The position numbers and the translations under genes were made by a program. From an uncultured Prevotella sp. (GTDB taxonomy: Bacteria; Bacteroidota; Bacteroidia; Bacteroidales; Bacteroidaceae), in the NCBI GenBank assembly GCA_927910885.1, contig CAKMOD010000114.1, forward strand, positions 1 to 26,156: a DNA stretch of 26,156 bases, given 5' to 3'. The notes under the pieces are model-generated. The model worked only from the letters and a program-made list of their open reading frames with translations. It searched no databases and was not told the DNA's origin. Each line of letters begins with the position of its first letter. Positions within the stretch are counted from its first letter, which is position 1. Positions 15,628 to 23,668 of the stretch are shown in pieces.

Positions 15628-15896
15628 TTAAAAGACAAATAATAGATTGTTTAGGTTAGTAGTAATAGATTTAGGTTTTTAGTTATTTAGTTTAAGGTAG
15701 AACAAAAGAGATTGTTCAATAACACAAATAGGTTTTTAGTTTAAGGTTATTAAAAAGAATTGATTTAAGGGTAACATTGATGCAAGATGATTGGGGATTG
15801 CCGTGAGGCATGAACCAAAAATCAAGCATAAAACAGAAATTTCATACATGAAATAAAAAAGAGCATGATAGGTTTCCTATCGTGCTCTTTAATTTT
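15628..15896 (+). ncRNA. Candidate structured non-coding RNA (about 265 nt)
   Basis: Bounded by a canonical promoter and a 15-bp terminator, with no ORF longer than 13 codons in the supportable part. The 5' half has two near-copies of TAGGTTTTTAGTT (15672-15684 and 15729-15741), each followed by a TTTAAGGT, plus hairpins 15700-15705 with 15712-15717 and 15718-15723 with 15746-15751. The 3' half has a compact stem-loop: 15780-15783 with 15826-15829, 15789-15791 with 15821-15823, 15792-15794 with 15815-15817, then an internal loop GGAT/TGAA able to form tandem G-A pairs, and TGCC/GGCA closed by a GTGA (GNRA) tetraloop at 15803-15806. This is typical of functional RNAs. I cannot name the family; Bacteroidales 6S-type RNA is one option to test. 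Confidence 0.6.
15858..15896 (+). terminator. Terminator of the second candidate RNA
   Basis: A 15-bp stem (15858-15872 with 15876-15890, one T-G pair), loop TTT, followed by AATTTT. Confidence 0.85.
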
Positions 15897-15907
15897 ATAG
15901 TCAATAT

Positions 15908-15931
15908 AAAAGGGCAGTCTTCTGCCCTTTT
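15908..15931 (-). terminator. Terminator of dapA
   Basis: A perfect 10-bp stem (15908-15917 with 15922-15931) with a 4-nt loop and a T4 tract at the end of the stem on either strand, 31 nt past the dapA stop. It lies back to back with the terminator at 15858-15890, separating the convergent transcripts. Confidence 0.8.
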
Positions 15932-15961
15932 CTTATATTACAATACTAAAACTTCTTAGGT

Positions 15962-16845
15962 TTAGATTCTCATTCCCTTAAGAATCTCATTCATTTTCTG
16001 CTTTGTTTCAATACGAGTTGGAACCAAAGGAAGACGCAAAACATTCTCAATCATACCCATATCATTCAAGAGAGCCTTACAACCTGCTGGGTTACCATCT
16101 ACAAAGAGAAGTTTATAAAGTTCTGTAAACTGATGATGTATCTTACGTGCTGGCTCATACTCACCTTTAAATTCCAAACGAATCATACGTGAGAACTCCT
16201 TTGGCAGTGCGTTACCAATCACAGAGATAACTCCTACTGCACCACTCGCTATCATTGGGAAGGTCAACGCATCGTCACCACTAATAACCTCAAAATGTTT
16301 CGGTTTATTCTTAATAATCTCATCAACCTGCTCCAAGTTGCCTGATGCCTCTTTAATGGCAACAACATTGGTAAACTCTGAAGCGATGCGAACTGTTGTC
16401 TCTGCAGTCATATTGACACCAACACGACCAGGCACATTGTACAATACAATTGGAAGAGGACTTGCCTTAGCGATAGCCTTAAAATGCTGATAAAGTCCCT
16501 CCTGACTTGGTTTATTATAGTAAGGACAGATGCTAAGAATACCATCAATACCACTCCAATCAGTCGTTTTAATTTCTTCTACAACAGCAGCTGTATTATT
16601 TCCACCACAATATTTCAGGATTGGCACACGACCATTAACAATTCGTTTAATGACAGCGGTCAGTTCATTCTTTTCTTCACGTGATAGGCAAGGAGCCTCA
16701 CCAGTAGTCGCAAGAATGCAGAAGAAGTCAGCACCGTTATTCAATGGTAGTTAACCAAATTCTCAAGTGCTTCATAATCAATACTGAAATCTTCCTTAAA
16801 TGGAGTTATCAATGCTATTCCTAATCCATGAAAAACATTCTGCAT
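15962..16845 (-). pseudogene. dapA: 4-hydroxy-tetrahydrodipicolinate synthase with an apparent 1-nt frameshift
   Basis: DapA condenses pyruvate with aspartate semialdehyde in the lysine/diaminopimelate pathway. The main ORF (16744 down to 15962, 260 codons from a TTG) lacks the family's N-terminus. The missing part is present immediately upstream in another frame: ATG at 16845 opens a 34-codon ORF containing GLGIALITPFKED and ending LVNYH before a TGA at 16743-16741. Adding one T at about 16744 (CATTG to CATTTG) joins the two into a normal 294-aa protein with active-site residues near T47/T48 (ATTGEAP), Y136 (LYNVPG) and the Schiff-base lysine K165 (AIKEASG). The body is otherwise intact, so this is a very recent mutation, a sequencing error or, less likely, recoding; no slippery heptamer is visible. 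It has its own promoter at 16950-16980. Confidence 0.85.
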
Positions 16846-16949
16846 AGTAATTATCGTCTTTTAAGAGACTCACGGTAAAGACTCCTCAAGGAGTTAATGC
16901 GCAGTCCTATTCATATTAAACGCTGAAAACGCGTCTACCAATATCGTTG

Positions 16950-16980
16950 CAAATATAGCAAATATTTATCAATAACCAAA
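16950..16980 (-). promoter_or_regulatory. Promoter and leader of dapA
   Basis: On the minus strand TTTG (16980-16977) and TATATTTG (16957-16950) are spaced by 19 nt. The roughly 100-nt leader to the ATG at 16845 carries a six-codon ORF (MNRTAH) and short hairpins, including ACTCC paired with GGAGT around 16885-16899. This could allow attenuation, but no terminator-like T-run is present. Confidence 0.65.
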
Positions 16981-17017
16981 GACTTTTATCCTTTATCTTA
17001 AAGACTAAGCCATCATC

Positions 17018-17944
17018 TTAACGTGAGCCAATCCATAGGAATATCATTCCAAGAAGCACAAAACAGAGATCGATTGCCTTTGCCTTTAAATTCTTCTCTC
17101 TAAACAGTACTGCACCACATAAGAACGATACGAGAACAGAGCCACGACGCACCATTGAGACAATAGATATCATTGCACTCGGTAATGAGAGTGCATAGAA
17201 ATAGGCAAAGTCTGCCATTGATAGAAAGATAGAGATTAGTAAGATAGACCACTTCCATGAGAAGCAAGCTGTCTTTTCTGCTTTCTTTCGCAGATTGAAA
17301 ACATAGACGAGAAGAACTGCACCCATCATCATACATTGATAGATATTATACCAACTCTGCGCCATCATACGATCGAGCCCTACTCCGCCATTCTCTGGGC
17401 TTGCCATCAGATATTTATCAAGCAGACCGCTGCATGTTCCCATCACAGCTGCCAATACCAAAAAGATAATCCACTTATTATGCTTAAAGTCTATACCCTC
17501 TTTCTTACCGCTTTTTGCTAACAGAAACAGGGAAATAATAGCCAGACTGACTCCAATCCATTGACAAATATTTAATCGTTCTCCAAAGACAAGCATTGCA
17601 CCTACAAGTGTCATGACAGAACGTGTAGCATTAATTGGACCGACTATCGTTAAGGGGAGTTGAGCAATAGCAAAATAACCGAATACCCAAGAAAGGAGTA
17701 CAATAACGCTCTTTAGAATGATCCATCGATGCATCTCCCAACCACCAGCACCTACATGAAAGATACTGGAATCGAGTACATGGGTATACTGTGACAATAA
17801 TATCAATGGTAGGAAAATTACCGAACAAAAGAGTGTGTTGAGAAAGAGTACAGGTATGACGTCATTCCCACGAAGAGAATACTTCTTCGATGTATCATAA
17901 AGTCCCAACAATGTTGCTGAGACAAAAGCCAAAAGAATCCACAT
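17018..17944 (-). CDS. EamA/DMT-type transporter
   Basis: A 308-aa inner-membrane protein with about ten hydrophobic helices in two halves, as expected for the drug/metabolite transporter superfamily (two EamA domains). The family-type segment GPINATRSVMTLVGAMLVFGERLNICQWIGVSLAIISLFLL closes the first half (its motif residues are P, A, F-x-E-R and G), and the second half ends in CGAVLFREKNLKAKAIDLCFVLLGMIFLWIG. The E-R/E-K loops and final helices are typical. The substrate cannot be predicted. The gene starts 10 nt after truA on the same strand, so they are probably cotranscribed, with no obvious functional link. Confidence 0.88.
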   Translation of the reverse strand: MWILLAFVSATLLGLYDTSKKYSLRGNDVIPVLFLNTLFCSVIFLPLILLSQYTHVLDSSIFHVGAGGWEMHRWIILKSVIVLLSWVFGYFAIAQLPLTIVGPINATRSVMTLVGAMLVFGERLNICQWIGVSLAIISLFLLAKSGKKEGIDFKHNKWIIFLVLAAVMGTCSGLLDKYLMASPENGGVGLDRMMAQSWYNIYQCMMMGAVLLVYVFNLRKKAEKTACFSWKWSILLISIFLSMADFAYFYALSLPSAMISIVSMVRRGSVLVSFLCGAVLFREKNLKAKAIDLCFVLLGMIFLWIGSR

Positions 17945-17954
17945 AAGTTCTTTT

Positions 17955-18716
17955 CTAATACTTTACTTCCCAAAGGAAAAGCGCATTACCAGGCATACTT
18001 TCACCTGCATCGCTTCTTGTTCCTCCATCAACAATCTTCTTAAATTCATCTAATGAAAGACGTCCTCGTCCCACCTCAACTAAAGTTCCAACAACAGCAC
18101 GTACCATATTGCGTAAGAATCGGTTAGCTGTTATCACAAAACACCAATTTGTAACAGCATCATCTGTAGTCAAAGCAAACTCGTCATTGGTAGGAATCCA
18201 TCGTGCTTCGGTAAGATTACAAATAGTTGTTTTAACGTCCGCACCCGTCTTACAGAAACATTTAAAGTCTTTTTCACCTATCAAATAGGCTGCAGCCTCA
18301 TTCATCTTATCAAAGTCTAAGGCATAACGAAGCTCACACGAATACTGTCGTGAGAAGGGTTGTTTGCCCGTATAGACATAATAATGATAAGTACGTGAGG
18401 TCGCTGAGAAACGTGCGTGGAGGTCTTCACTGACAGCTTCTATCTTGTTTACAGATACATCACGTGGTAAAAGGCGGTTTACTTTATATACCAATTGTTT
18501 ACAATCAAATGATTGCTCGGTATCAAAGTGTGCAACCATCATTCTGCCATGTACACCTGCATCAGTACGTCCTGCACCTGTAATAGCAATCGTTTCTCTT
18601 AGTATTGTAGACAGAGCGTGTTCCAATACTTCTTGTACAGATATCCCATTAGGCTGAATCTGCCAGCCATGATAGGCTGTTCCATCGTATGAAAGGGTGA
18701 TAAAATATCGTTGCAT
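17955..18716 (-). CDS. truA: tRNA pseudouridine synthase A
   Basis: About 253 aa. It converts U38-U40 in the tRNA anticodon arm to pseudouridine. The catalytic motif GAGRTDAGVHG is present with nucleophile Asp52 (counted from this start), preceded by LSYDGTAYHGWQ and followed by ARFSATSRTYHYYVYTG and NRFLRNMVRAVVGTLVEVG, all in family order. A TTG at 18728 would add four residues, but it lies inside a -7 promoter box (TACCTTTG, 18733-18726 on the minus strand), so the ATG at 18716 is chosen. The message would then have a very short or no leader. The EamA-type gene follows 10 nt downstream. Confidence 0.95.
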   Translation of the reverse strand: MQRYFITLSYDGTAYHGWQIQPNGISVQEVLEHALSTILRETIAITGAGRTDAGVHGRMMVAHFDTEQSFDCKQLVYKVNRLLPRDVSVNKIEAVSEDLHARFSATSRTYHYYVYTGKQPFSRQYSCELRYALDFDKMNEAAAYLIGEKDFKCFCKTGADVKTTICNLTEARWIPTNDEFALTTDDAVTNWCFVITANRFLRNMVRAVVGTLVEVGRGRLSLDEFKKIVDGGTRSDAGESMPGNALFLWEVKY

Positions 18717-18725
18717 AATTATCTG

Positions 18726-18733
18726 CAAAGGTA
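18726..18733 (-). promoter_or_regulatory. -7 box of truA
   Basis: TACCTTTG on the minus strand ends 9 nt before the truA ATG. No TTG is visible 19-21 nt upstream of it, so only half of the promoter is supported. Confidence 0.45.
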
Positions 18734-19330
18734 CAAATAATTACTTAAACTCTATCTTCCCTGCAAAGAAAACGGCTCTTAAGTTAAATGCGTGGACGCT
18801 TTTCATACTGCTTTAACGGAAGAACCGAAGTTACTCATTAAACAAAAACATAGCTAAGACTGTCAACTATCTATCCTATTAGCAGCCTCTGACACAAAAA
18901 ACCTTTTTATATTAAGATTTCGAAAACATACAGACAAGGGTATGAAAAATCATTACATAATTTCATGTAAAACATATATAAATAACGGCAAAAACACATG
19001 CAAGGAATAGGCTTGTAACCACATGGATGTCAATTAGTTATAAAGTAGTAAAGTAAAAGGTGCTTAATTGGACTTCAAAAGGGCGTTAGTAAGAGTCTTA
19101 AAGAGCATCTTTTGCAAGCCAATTAGGCATCTTTTAGAAGTCAAAAGAGCATGTATTTGTTTTAAACTGCATAAAAATAATTTACAAACCTCAACTAATA
19201 AGGGAATAAGTTGTTTATAGAAGACAAATAGACATTGCATCTAATTACGTTTATTACGTAATTTATTCCCCTTTGTAAAATCATCTAATTGGGGGTAATC
19301 ATACCATGTATGTGGATGAATCTCATTCTA
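18734..19330. other. Gene-free region of about 600 nt between truA and comEC
   Basis: No gene. It contains repeat copy C (19059-19155), a 7-bp hairpin (19243-19249 with 19257-19263), a 15-nt copy of the end of the comEC gene (18812-18826, see findings) and otherwise featureless AT-rich sequence. No clear comEC terminator is seen; AAGGGAATAA (19200-19209) opposite TTATTCCCCTTT (19263-19274) could pair imperfectly around the hairpin. Confidence 0.5.
19059..19155 (+). repeat. Dispersed intergenic repeat, copy C
   Basis: The fullest copy: GGTGCTTAATTGGAC, CAAAAGGGCGTTAGT, GAGCATCTTTTGCAAGCC, AATTAGGCATCTTTTAGAAG, then CAAAAGAGCATGT. Its left two thirds match copy B (reverse strand, 12233-12327) and its right two thirds match copy A (1-64), so the three define one element of roughly 95 nt. 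Confidence 0.75.
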
Positions 19331-20869
19331 TTAACAATCTACGCATTTAACGGAAGAACCCAAAAATCTCCATAAAATCCAAATAGCCATCAACATGAAA
19401 TAATATATAAAGAGCTGGAAGATGGTTACATGAACATTCTCTATACTTGCACAAGGTAGGCTTGAAAGCCAATGAAGAGAGGCATTCAATCCTTCTGTTA
19501 TAATACAAATACACTTTCCGATAAATAATGATAAAGTAGGCAATGAACTAAGAAGTAACATACAGAATGATGCAGATACAATAAACATTGTACTTGGAAC
19601 TGCTATTAGACTACTAACAGCAAAGACTGTGGAAACTCTTCCGAAATAGTAAGCTATCAAGGGAGCGGTTCCGAATTGAGCAGCCAATGACACTGCAATC
19701 ATCCCCCACAACCACCTGACTACTACAAGACTCTTCTTCTGTTGTAAAGGAATTAATTTGTAGATGAGCGGGTAGAACAATAGAATTGACCATACAGAGA
19801 TAAAGGATAGTTGGAAACCTATATCGAAAAGGTTGTAAGGGTTGCTAACAAGCATGATAATAGCAGTTAGTGCCAAAGTGTTAACAGACAACCGCTCTCT
19901 ATTCAAGAGTGTTACAAAAGAATAAATAGTCAGCATCACTGCAGAGCGAACAACAGAAGAAGACATCCCAACCAAAACGACATACCCCCAAAGAATAAAC
20001 AGAATAAGAAGTTCACTTATTCCCCTTTTGAATATTCTTGGTAGGATACGTTCACACCAACTCATAATAAATAAAAGCAAACCATACAAAATAGTAAGAT
20101 GTAAACCTGACAAAGCTAAGACATGACTTGCACCTGTTATTGAGTAATCTTCCTTTATATCTTTACTAATCAAATGCTTATCACCAAGTGTCATTGCAGC
20201 TACTATAGCTAAATGAGTACTATCAAGATTGGTTTCTAATACCTTCATTAACCTCTCTCTATAGATAGATGCTGCTAAGGATGTACGTTGAACAAAACTT
20301 ATCTGACGAAGACTCACTTTGGTTTTCTGCCATTGATTATAGAAGATAAAGGTTTCTGCAAAATAACCATGTCGCTTTAACCATTGAGCATAATCAAAGG
20401 TAGCATCAGAGAAGTTCATGGGTTCTTCAAGATAGGCAGTTGCCTCTATTCCATCTCCAAGATGTAATGTTTGATAGCGATTTGTTATCGTATCACGAAG
20501 AATTGATGCCTTAACCTTCATCGGTTCGCCTTCGGTCATAACCATTAAGTCTGTTTGTATGACTTTACCATGAATGACTGGAGTGCTAAGTAGAACAGCC
20601 TTAAAGGTTATTTGCGTATTAGGTAGCTGTATATGAGTTCTTTGCCTCTTCATTGAAACGAATGTTCCACCAATTAAAAAGACAGTAAAGAGCAATAACA
20701 AACTTTGAAGATACTTCTTCCTCCATACCACAAAGGTAATGACAATCATGCTAACCGTCATTATCCACCAATACATAGAGGATATATCATCTCCCAAAGT
20801 ATCACCAACAGCAATACCCAACACCAAAGGTACGAGCAACTTTACTGAGGGATACATCAGTAAATCCAT
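19331..20869 (-). CDS. ComEC/Rec2 family DNA-uptake channel protein
   Basis: About 512 aa from the chosen start. An N-terminal membrane cluster (LLVPLVLGIAVGD, two helices) and an OB-fold-like DUF4131 region (about residues 85-190) are followed by the multi-span Competence domain with its signature HVLALSGLHLTILYGLLLF and VGMSSSVVRSAVMLTIYSF, then NPYNLFDIGFQLSFISVWSI. ComEC is the inner-membrane channel for single-stranded DNA in natural transformation. The metallo-beta-lactamase domain found at the C-terminus of many homologues is absent; the protein stops soon after the last membrane helix. The ORF is open back to a GTG at 20992, but that extension crosses the promoter boxes at 20909-20940, so the ATG at 20869 (or 20857) is preferred. 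Confidence 0.88.
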   Translation of the reverse strand: MDLLMYPSVKLLVPLVLGIAVGDTLGDDISSMYWWIMTVSMIVITFVVWRKKYLQSLLLLFTVFLIGGTFVSMKRQRTHIQLPNTQITFKAVLLSTPVIHGKVIQTDLMVMTEGEPMKVKASILRDTITNRYQTLHLGDGIEATAYLEEPMNFSDATFDYAQWLKRHGYFAETFIFYNQWQKTKVSLRQISFVQRTSLAASIYRERLMKVLETNLDSTHLAIVAAMTLGDKHLISKDIKEDYSITGASHVLALSGLHLTILYGLLLFIMSWCERILPRIFKRGISELLILFILWGYVVLVGMSSSVVRSAVMLTIYSFVTLLNRERLSVNTLALTAIIMLVSNPYNLFDIGFQLSFISVWSILLFYPLIYKLIPLQQKKSLVVVRWLWGMIAVSLAAQFGTAPLIAYYFGRVSTVFAVSSLIAVPSTMFIVSASFCMLLLSSLPTLSLFIGKCICIITEGLNASLHWLSSLPCASIENVHVTIFQLFIYYFMLMAIWILWRFLGSSVKCVDC

Positions 20870-20908
20870 TTTCTTCTTCACAGCATTAATGTTTTCATGT
20901 ACTTCTTG

Positions 20909-20940
20909 CAAATGTAAGAAAAAGAACTGAAAAACAACAA
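20909..20940 (-). promoter_or_regulatory. Promoter of the comEC-type gene
   Basis: On the minus strand TTG (20940-20938) and TACATTTG (20916-20909) are spaced by 21 nt. Transcription would begin near 20902, about 33 nt before the ATG at 20869, which argues against the longer GTG start. Confidence 0.55.
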
Positions 20941-20957
20941 CATTGCACTTGCTTATC

Positions 20958-20988
20958 TTGCAAGATTTACAAAATATCAGTACCTTTG
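20958..20988 (+). promoter_or_regulatory. Promoter of the EFR1-type gene
   Basis: TTG at 20958-20960 and TACCTTTG at 20981-20988 are spaced by 20 nt. The -7 box ends only 4 nt before the ATG at 20993, so the transcript is almost certainly leaderless. Confidence 0.75.
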
Positions 20989-20992
20989 TCAC

Positions 20993-21832
20993 ATGATATT
21001 CTACTTTTCTGGTACAGGTAACAGCAAATGGGCTGCAAAGGCATTAGCTTTAGAAACTGACGATACACTCGTTTCAATCCCAGAAGTAATCAAAAGCGAT
21101 TGTTCTTTTACATTGGAAAAGGATGAACACGTAGGTTTCATCTTTCCTATACATGGATGGAGAGTTCCAAGTATAGTAAAAGAATTTATAACTAAATTAA
21201 CAATAAAAACAGAAGGAGAAGACACTTCCCACGTTAAACATTATTGTTTCTGCTTGGTTACAGCTGGAGATACTATCGGTAAGGCTATGGAACGATTTCA
21301 GCAGCAACTAAAGAATGTAGCAGTGGGTGACTTACTGTCACTAAATGCAGTATGTTCTTTAATAATGCCAGAGTCATACGTTGGTTTACCTGGTATGGAT
21401 GTAGATACGAAAGAGAAAGAATTAGAAAAGAAGGAACTTGCTTCAAAACAGTTAAAAGAATTCTCTAAGATTCTTAAACAGCATCCTCATACAGATAATA
21501 ATCAGATTTGGGGCTGGAATCAACTAATGAGAGGTCCTATTCCTTCTTTCTTCTCTGGTCCTGTAGGAGGCTTCTTTGAACGCTTCCTCATCACTGACAA
21601 GCCCTTTCATGTAGATAGTCGTCGATGTGTTAAGTGCGGTATCTGTGCTAACGTTTGCCCTGTCGGTGACATCAAAGGTGGCTTAGGATATGAACCAGAA
21701 TGGCTACATAATAACAAATGCCTCACCTGCTTCTCGTGTTATCACCACTGTCCACACCATGCAATTGAGTTTGGTAAACGTACACAGAAGAAGGGACAAT
21801 ATTTCTATAATAAACTAAATAAACGAAGTTAA
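20993..21832 (+). CDS. EFR1-type flavodoxin-ferredoxin fusion protein
   Basis: A 279-aa redox protein. The N-terminus begins at once with the flavodoxin phosphate-binding loop FYFSGTGNS (residues 3-11), so the start codon is secure. The flavodoxin-like domain spans about residues 1-165. The C-terminus carries two 4Fe-4S motifs: C212-x2-C215-x2-C218-x3-C222-P and C243-x2-C246-x2-C249-x3-C253-P. The combination matches the EFR1 family (flavodoxin plus bacterial ferredoxin) found in anaerobes; its partners are mostly unknown. The M6 protease gene begins 9 nt after the stop codon, so the two are likely cotranscribed, although a cytoplasmic electron carrier and a secreted protease have no obvious link. 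Confidence 0.9.
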   Translation: MIFYFSGTGNSKWAAKALALETDDTLVSIPEVIKSDCSFTLEKDEHVGFIFPIHGWRVPSIVKEFITKLTIKTEGEDTSHVKHYCFCLVTAGDTIGKAMERFQQQLKNVAVGDLLSLNAVCSLIMPESYVGLPGMDVDTKEKELEKKELASKQLKEFSKILKQHPHTDNNQIWGWNQLMRGPIPSFFSGPVGGFFERFLITDKPFHVDSRRCVKCGICANVCPVGDIKGGLGYEPEWLHNNKCLTCFSCYHHCPHHAIEFGKRTQKKGQYFYNKLNKRS

Positions 21833-21841
21833 ACAAAGAAT

Positions 21842-23647
21842 ATGATTAAAACATTAAAACAACTATCGCTTATAATATGTCTAATGCTTTGTTCCCTTAC
21901 CACTTGGGCAGCAAAGGCAGAATCAATCCCTGTACAAGTAAGACAGGCTGATGGTTCTGTTGTTACAGTCATCTTGCGTGGTGACGAACATATCAACTGG
22001 TACACAACCCTTGATGGTGTACTGCTTGTACAAGGTGCAGACAACAACTACTATATCGGTAAAGTAGAGAAAAGTGGCAACCTTATTGCTACCAAACAAC
22101 TTGCGCATGAGGCACATACTCGCTCACAAGCAGAACTTAACTTGATTGCTAAGCAAGATAAGGAAAAGTTCTTTGCTTACGTTAATAAGATTGCAGAAGA
22201 ATCTGAAAACGCTTACGATAACTCTCCTCTTACACGAAGCCCAATCATAGATTCTGGCTATAATGGTGTACCTTATTTCCCTCACACAGGTAGCCCTAAG
22301 GCACTTGTCATCCTTGCAGAGTTCCAAGACACGACATTTACTATCCAAGATACAAAGAAGGTGTTCACAAACTATCTGATGAATGAAGACCATTTCTCAG
22401 ATAAACGCTATAACCAAGATCAGAACTACAAGGGTGTTCGTGGCTACTTCAAGGATTGTAGCTATGGAAAGTTTACACCTATCTTTGACGTTGTAGGCCC
22501 TATCAAACTACCAAAGGCGCATGCTGTCTATGGTGCAGGTAATGATAGAATGGACTTATTACTTGCTGATGCTTGTGCTGCAGTGGATGGAATGGTAAAT
22601 TTTGCGGATTATGATGCAAACAATGATGGCATCGTTGATTTGGTTTATGTTATTTATGCAGGACATTCTGCCAACACCTCTGGTAATAAAGATACGAATA
22701 TATGGCCAAAGTCTGGTACTATTACTATCTCAAATAAGTTTGATGGTAAAAGTATCCGACGCTATGGAGTCAGCAATGAGCTTAATGGAAGTGAGAAGAC
22801 ATCTAAGAACAACAAGAAAATTAACGGTATAGGCTTATTCTGTCATGAGTTCTCTCATACGCTTGGACTCCCAGACATTTACGCCTATAATACTGATGCA
22901 GAAAATCAAGATAATCAAGGTATGGAATATTGGGACATCATGGATGGTGGAACAGGTATCCGTGGGGGACGCGTACCAGCATCTTATCTTGCATGGGAGC
23001 GTGAAGTTATGGGATGGATGAATATCGATGAACTTAAAAATGATATCACTATAAACAACCTAAAGAGCATCGACAATGATGGAAAGGCATACAAGATAGT
23101 CAATCCTAAGAATTCAAATGAATATATTGTTTTACAGAGTATACAGAAAGGTGCTTGGAACCAAGGCTGGGGAGATAACACCTATGGTAAGGGTTTATTC
23201 GCCTATCGTATCTCATATAAGTCAGGCAAAGTAAATATCTTCGATTATCCTAATAATTTGAAAGGTAAACCACGTGTCATCCCTATCCCTGCTGATGGTA
23301 AAATATTAGCTGCAGCCAATGCTGGAGGAAAACTAAATGTATATACTGCTCAGCTCAATGGCGACCCTTATCCTTATAACGGAAATAATAAGATAGACAA
23401 ATTTACGATGTATGATGGCACCATACTAAAGTGTTCAATATTTGATATTGTAGAGAATGATGCTGAACGTTATGTAAGTTTCAAATTTAAAAACAATGAA
23501 ACGACTGGCATTCAGTCACCTTCAATCATAGAAAGAAGTACTTCTGACAACCACATATATACCCTTGACGGCAGATATGTAGGTACTAATGCTTCTATCT
23601 TACCGCATGGCATCTACATTCAGAATAATAAGAAGTTTGTAAAGTAA
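21842..23647 (+). CDS. Secreted M6 family metalloprotease
   Basis: A 601-aa exported protease. Residues 1-23 are a signal peptide ending TTWA-A. A propeptide-like region of about 120 residues precedes the catalytic domain. The zinc motif H335-E-F-S-H339-T-L-G-L-P-D345 is complete and is followed by the Met-turn WDIMDGG, as in immune-inhibitor-A-type (M6) enzymes. A calcium-type loop DYDANNDGIVD lies before it. The last about 35 residues, HIYTLDGRYVG...GIYIQNNKKFVK, form a small beta module frequent at the C-terminus of Prevotella exported proteins and proposed to act in sorting or surface attachment; that role is inferred. A 12-bp terminator follows. Confidence 0.93.
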   Translation: MIKTLKQLSLIICLMLCSLTTWAAKAESIPVQVRQADGSVVTVILRGDEHINWYTTLDGVLLVQGADNNYYIGKVEKSGNLIATKQLAHEAHTRSQAELNLIAKQDKEKFFAYVNKIAEESENAYDNSPLTRSPIIDSGYNGVPYFPHTGSPKALVILAEFQDTTFTIQDTKKVFTNYLMNEDHFSDKRYNQDQNYKGVRGYFKDCSYGKFTPIFDVVGPIKLPKAHAVYGAGNDRMDLLLADACAAVDGMVNFADYDANNDGIVDLVYVIYAGHSANTSGNKDTNIWPKSGTITISNKFDGKSIRRYGVSNELNGSEKTSKNNKKINGIGLFCHEFSHTLGLPDIYAYNTDAENQDNQGMEYWDIMDGGTGIRGGRVPASYLAWEREVMGWMNIDELKNDITINNLKSIDNDGKAYKIVNPKNSNEYIVLQSIQKGAWNQGWGDNTYGKGLFAYRISYKSGKVNIFDYPNNLKGKPRVIPIPADGKILAAANAGGKLNVYTAQLNGDPYPYNGNNKIDKFTMYDGTILKCSIFDIVENDAERYVSFKFKNNETTGIQSPSIIERSTSDNHIYTLDGRYVGTNASILPHGIYIQNNKKFVK

Positions 23648-23668
23648 TACTAACTTCATAACATACAT

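Noticed and set aside
16741..16750. Programmed -1 frameshifting in dapA
   Set aside because: The junction TACCATTGA has no X-XXY-YYZ slippery heptamer and no strong downstream pseudoknot was apparent; a single-base deletion or sequence error is simpler.
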